A DNA stretch of 7,216 nucleotides, from contig DRMA01000271.1 in assembly GCA_011375245.1 (NCBI GenBank), positions 1 to 7,216 of the forward strand, in the 5' to 3' direction. The notes beneath the pieces are model-generated. The model had not been told where the DNA came from. It saw nothing but the letters and a program-made list of their open reading frames with translations, and searched no databases. Shown one piece after another: positions 4,061-7,216 of this stretch. The first letter of the stretch is position 1. The number at the start of each line of letters is the position of its first letter. The translations under genes were made by a program, and so were the position numbers. The DNA is from Thiothrix sp. (GTDB lineage Bacteria; Pseudomonadota; Gammaproteobacteria; Thiotrichales; Thiotrichaceae).

Positions 4061-7000
4061 ATGCGTACCCCCATGAACTTTGTCCACTTACGTTTACATA
4101 CTGAATATTCTCTTAGCGATAGCACTATACCGCTTAAATCCTTAATAAAATCGGTCGCAGATAAAGGTATGGCATCGGTTGCGGTGACCGATTTGAATAA
4201 TCTATTTGCAGTGGTAAAGTTTTATCGTGCCGCGAATGGCGCAGGCATCAAACCTATTTTTGGTGTCGATATTTATGTTGATAGTGGCGAGGATAAACCC
4301 TTTAATATGATCCTGTTGGCGCAGGATCATGCGGGATATCTTAATTTATGTCGCTTAATTTCTGAAGGCTATCTTAAAGGGCAACGTTTGGGAATTCCGC
4401 GTGTTACACCTGAATGGATAAAGCGTTACTCTGAGGGGATTATTGCCTTATCAGGTGGTGTTTCAGGAGATGTAGGCAAAGCGCTGGTTGATGGTAATAG
4501 TGAGCTTGCAGCGACGAGAGCAATGCAATGGCGTGATATTTTTCCGAATCGCTATTATCTTGAGATAAATCGTACAGGCAGGGTAGGGGATGAAGAGCAA
4601 CTTCATGCGGCAGTTGATCTTGCACTGCAACTTGATTTACCTGTTGTCGCAACCAATGACGTGCGTTTTATTGCTGAAGATGATTTCTATTCACATGAGG
4701 CGCGTACTTGTATCTCAGCGGGCTATGTACTGGATGATCCTAACCGCCCTAAATATTATAGTGAGCAACAATATCTGCGTAGTGCAGAAGAAATGACAGA
4801 ATTGTTTGCTGATATTCCCGAAGCGTTGGCGAATACCGTAGAAATAGCTAAGCGTTGTAATATGGAATTAACCTTAGGTAAGAACTATTTACCTATTTTC
4901 CCCATTCCTAAGGGAATGACAGAGGCCGATTTTTTTGCGAAAGAGTCGCGTAAGGGATTAGAGCAGCGTTTAGCCACTATTTTTGATGTCAATGCAGCCG
5001 ATTTTAGCCAGAAACGACTTCCTTATGATCAGCGTTTAGAGACGGAGCTTAGCGTTATTAATGGTATGGAATTTCCTGGTTATTTTTTGATTGTGGCAGA
5101 TTTTATTCAATGGGCGAAAGACAATAATATTCCTGTTGGTCCTGGGCGGGGTTCAGGTGCAGGGTCTTTAGTCGCTTATTCACTAAAAATTACTGATATT
5201 GATCCTTTGCCGTATGATTTATTATTCGAGCGTTTTCTTAATCCTGAACGGGTATCAATGCCTGATTTTGATATTGACTTTTGTACGGATGGTCGAGATA
5301 AAGTCATTGATTATGTAGCTAAAACCTATGGACGTGACAAGGTTTCGCAGATTATTACCTATGGTTCAATGGCAGCAAAAGCGGTGGTGCGTGATGTGGG
5401 GCGTGTCTTAGGGCATGGTTATGGTTTTGTGGATAGCATTGCTAAACAAATCCCCTTTGAAATTGGCATGACATTAACCAAAGCCCTAGAGCAAGCTGAT
5501 GATTTAAAACAACGTTATGATAATAATGCTGAGGTTAGAAATTTATTAGATCTTGCTCTGTCATTGGAAGGGTTGTCGCGTAATGCAGGTAAACATGCAG
5601 GAGGGGTGCTGATCTCTCCCTCTGCATTGACCGATTTTACCCCGCTTTATTGTGAAGAAAATGGGAGCAATGTCGTCTCACAGTACGATAAAAATGACGT
5701 TGAAGCCGTAGGCTTGGTAAAGTTTGATTTCCTTGGTTTGCGTAATCTAACAGTTATTGATTGGGCATTAAAAATGATTAATGCACGTCTGGCAGCGAGC
5801 AATAAACCACTGGTTGATATTACTCAAATCAAGCTTGATGATCGTGCGACTTTTGACTTGTTGAAAGCCTGTCGAACCACTGCGGTATTCCAGTTGGAAT
5901 CTCGTGGTATGAAGGAGTTGATTAAGCGTCTTCAGCCTGATGTTTTTGAGGATATTATTGCCTTAGTGGCGCTATATCGTCCTGGACCATTAGGCTCAGG
6001 CATGGTTGATGACTTTGTGGAACGTAAGCATGGTAAGCAAAAAGTTGAATACCCACATCCTGATCTTGCCCCTGTTTTAGAGCCGACGTATGGGGTTATT
6101 TTATACCAAGAACAAGTGATGCAAATTGCTCAGGTATTAGCCAGTTTTTCGCTGGGAGCGGCGGATTTATTACGGCGTGCGATGGGAAAGAAGAAGCCTG
6201 AAGAAATGGAAAAACAGCGTTCTATTTTTATGGAGGGCGCATTAAAAAAGGGGCTTGAAGCAGAAAATGCAACGTATATATTTGATTTGATGGAGAAATT
6301 TTCTGGGTATGGTTTCAATAAGTCACATTCTGCTGCCTATGCCTTAGTCTCTTATCAAACAGCATGGCTAAAAGCGCATTATCCTGCTGAATTTATGGCA
6401 GCGGTCTCGTCTTCAGACATGGATAACACTGAAAAAATGGTTATCTTTATTGATGACTGTAAGCAACAAAAGCTTGAGGTGATGCCACCTAATATTAATC
6501 TATCGCATTTTAAGTTTACTGTAGATGATGATGGCAGGGTAGTTTATGGCTTGGGTGCGGTTAAAGGTGTCGGTGAGGCTGCGATTGATTACATTGTTGA
6601 AAATCGAGAAAAGGAAGGCGAGTTTAAATCTTTAGTCGACTTATGTAAGCGGGTCGCTTCGCAGAAGGTGTCGCGGCGTGTGTTGGAAACACTGGTTAAA
6701 TCAGGTGCATTTGATGTGTTTGGACAGTCTCGACGGAGTTTGATGGAGTTTTTACCAGAAGCTACAAAAATTGCAGAACAATATATTCGAGATCAGGCAT
6801 TTGGACAGTCTGACTTGTTTGGTGGTGCGGGAAATATGGGTGGCGAAGAACCTGAAGTTCCTGATGTTGGTGAGTGGAAAGAAAAAGAACGTTTAACTGC
6901 CGAGAAAGAAGTGCTCGGCTTATATTTAACGGGTCATCCATTAGATGAGTATAGGGATGAACTGAATCAACTGGTCACACATACACTGAAGAGCGTTGAC

Positions 7001-7216
7001 GATATGGATGTGGTAGCCGGTGGTAAGTTTAGCAAATTGCCAGTAGTTTTAGCTGGGACGGTTGCGGCTATTCGAATTCAGAATACAGACAATGGTAAGC
7101 GTGCATTTTTCAATCTAGATGATGGCACGGCCTATATGGAGTTTGCTGCGTTCACCAATACCTTTGAAGTCTTTGGTCATTTACTCCAGAAAGATGAAAT
7201 ATTACTGGTGGAAGGA
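4061..7216 (+). CDS. dnaE: DNA polymerase III alpha subunit DnaE (3' end beyond window)
   Basis: The frame stays open for 1052 codons to the right edge; E. coli DnaE has 1160 residues, so only about the last 100 (tau-binding region) are missing. It is the replicative polymerase of the chromosome, acting with epsilon, theta and the beta clamp. The PHP domain (about 7-280) has lost metal ligands as in E. coli: LRTH (10-13), TDL (43-45) and NDVR (199-202) replace the HxH, TDH and NDVH of active PHP domains. GPGRGSGAGS is at 360-369. The catalytic aspartates are D404 and D406 in PDFDIDFC (401-408) and D556 in KFDFLGL. A helix-hairpin-helix, GLGAVKGVGE, is at 830-839; the clamp-binding motif QSDLF is at 916-920, where E. 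coli has QADMF; the OB fold begins near 995. ATG at 4061 gives MRTPMNFVHLR, matching the length before FVHLR in E. coli (MSEPRFVHLR); ATG at 4073 is an in-frame alternative. Neither has a clear Shine-Dalgarno. No frameshift was seen. Confidence 0.97.
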   Translation, partial: MRTPMNFVHLRLHTEYSLSDSTIPLKSLIKSVADKGMASVAVTDLNNLFAVVKFYRAANGAGIKPIFGVDIYVDSGEDKPFNMILLAQDHAGYLNLCRLISEGYLKGQRLGIPRVTPEWIKRYSEGIIALSGGVSGDVGKALVDGNSELAATRAMQWRDIFPNRYYLEINRTGRVGDEEQLHAAVDLALQLDLPVVATNDVRFIAEDDFYSHEARTCISAGYVLDDPNRPKYYSEQQYLRSAEEMTELFADIPEALANTVEIAKRCNMELTLGKNYLPIFPIPKGMTEADFFAKESRKGLEQRLATIFDVNAADFSQKRLPYDQRLETELSVINGMEFPGYFLIVADFIQWAKDNNIPVGPGRGSGAGSLVAYSLKITDIDPLPYDLLFERFLNPERVSMPDFDIDFCTDGRDKVIDYVAKTYGRDKVSQIITYGSMAAKAVVRDVGRVLGHGYGFVDSIAKQIPFEIGMTLTKALEQADDLKQRYDNNAEVRNLLDLALSLEGLSRNAGKHAGGVLISPSALTDFTPLYCEENGSNVVSQYDKNDVEAVGLVKFDFLGLRNLTVIDWALKMINARLAASNKPLVDITQIKLDDRATFDLLKACRTTAVFQLESRGMKELIKRLQPDVFEDIIALVALYRPGPLGSGMVDDFVERKHGKQKVEYPHPDLAPVLEPTYGVILYQEQVMQIAQVLASFSLGAADLLRRAMGKKKPEEMEKQRSIFMEGALKKGLEAENATYIFDLMEKFSGYGFNKSHSAAYALVSYQTAWLKAHYPAEFMAAVSSSDMDNTEKMVIFIDDCKQQKLEVMPPNINLSHFKFTVDDDGRVVYGLGAVKGVGEAAIDYIVENREKEGEFKSLVDLCKRVASQKVSRRVLETLVKSGAFDVFGQSRRSLMEFLPEATKIAEQYIRDQAFGQSDLFGGAGNMGGEEPEVPDVGEWKEKERLTAEKEVLGLYLTGHPLDEYRDELNQLVTHTLKSVDDMDVVAGGKFSKLPVVLAGTVAAIRIQNTDNGKRAFFNLDDGTAYMEFAAFTNTFEVFGHLLQKDEILLVEG

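Noticed and set aside
4440..4796. Short frames on both strands within the dnaE PHP region
   Set aside because: The dnaE frame is unbroken and conserved through here; these frames have composition typical of shadows.

Overview
The window looks chromosomal and comes from a moderately AT-rich gammaproteobacterium. The main evidence is the large gene at the right end. It encodes DNA polymerase III alpha of the Escherichia coli type, colinear with the E. coli protein, with the degenerate PHP domain usual in that class and a QSDLF clamp-binding motif. The genus cannot be fixed from this sequence. A holdfast-forming filamentous group such as Thiothrix/Leucothrix relatives would fit, but that is a guess from gene content.

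Layout, all genes on the + strand: (1) positions 1-159 hold the 3' end of a gene whose last 52 residues resemble a DnaT-like ssDNA-binding domain, closed by a strong hairpin terminator at 166-200. (2) 327-1121 encodes an exported phosphodiester glycosidase (NAGPA/DUF2233) family protein. (3) 1122-1457 is a 336-base gap with a long inverted repeat and a 15-bp dyad just before the next gene. (4) 1458-3884 carries three exported-protein genes that I read as a holdfast-anchor cluster, hfaA-hfaB-hfaD. They are a small curlin-like protein, a CsgG-family outer-membrane lipoprotein with strong HfaB signatures, and a repeat protein with four VTAVGNN-type units. (5) 3940-3975 is a strong terminator. (6) dnaE runs from about 4061 off the right edge; 1052 codons are present.

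The biologically striking part is the hfa cluster. In Caulobacter, HfaA, HfaB and HfaD attach the adhesive polysaccharide holdfast to the cell pole. HfaB is the CsgG-like secretion/assembly lipoprotein, and HfaA and HfaD are surface proteins that form very stable, amyloid-like complexes. Here the same gene order (A, B, D) appears in what looks like a gammaproteobacterial chromosome, with low-identity, low-complexity A and D partners. A predicted terminator and a 12-bp tandem repeat lie between hfaB and hfaD, and two small dyads precede hfaD, which begins with TTG behind a clear Shine-Dalgarno sequence. This suggests that hfaD is dosed or controlled separately from hfaAB. The upstream phosphodiester glycosidase could act on a surface glycan, but only proximity supports a link. 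No RNA genes, insertion sequences or CRISPR arrays were seen.
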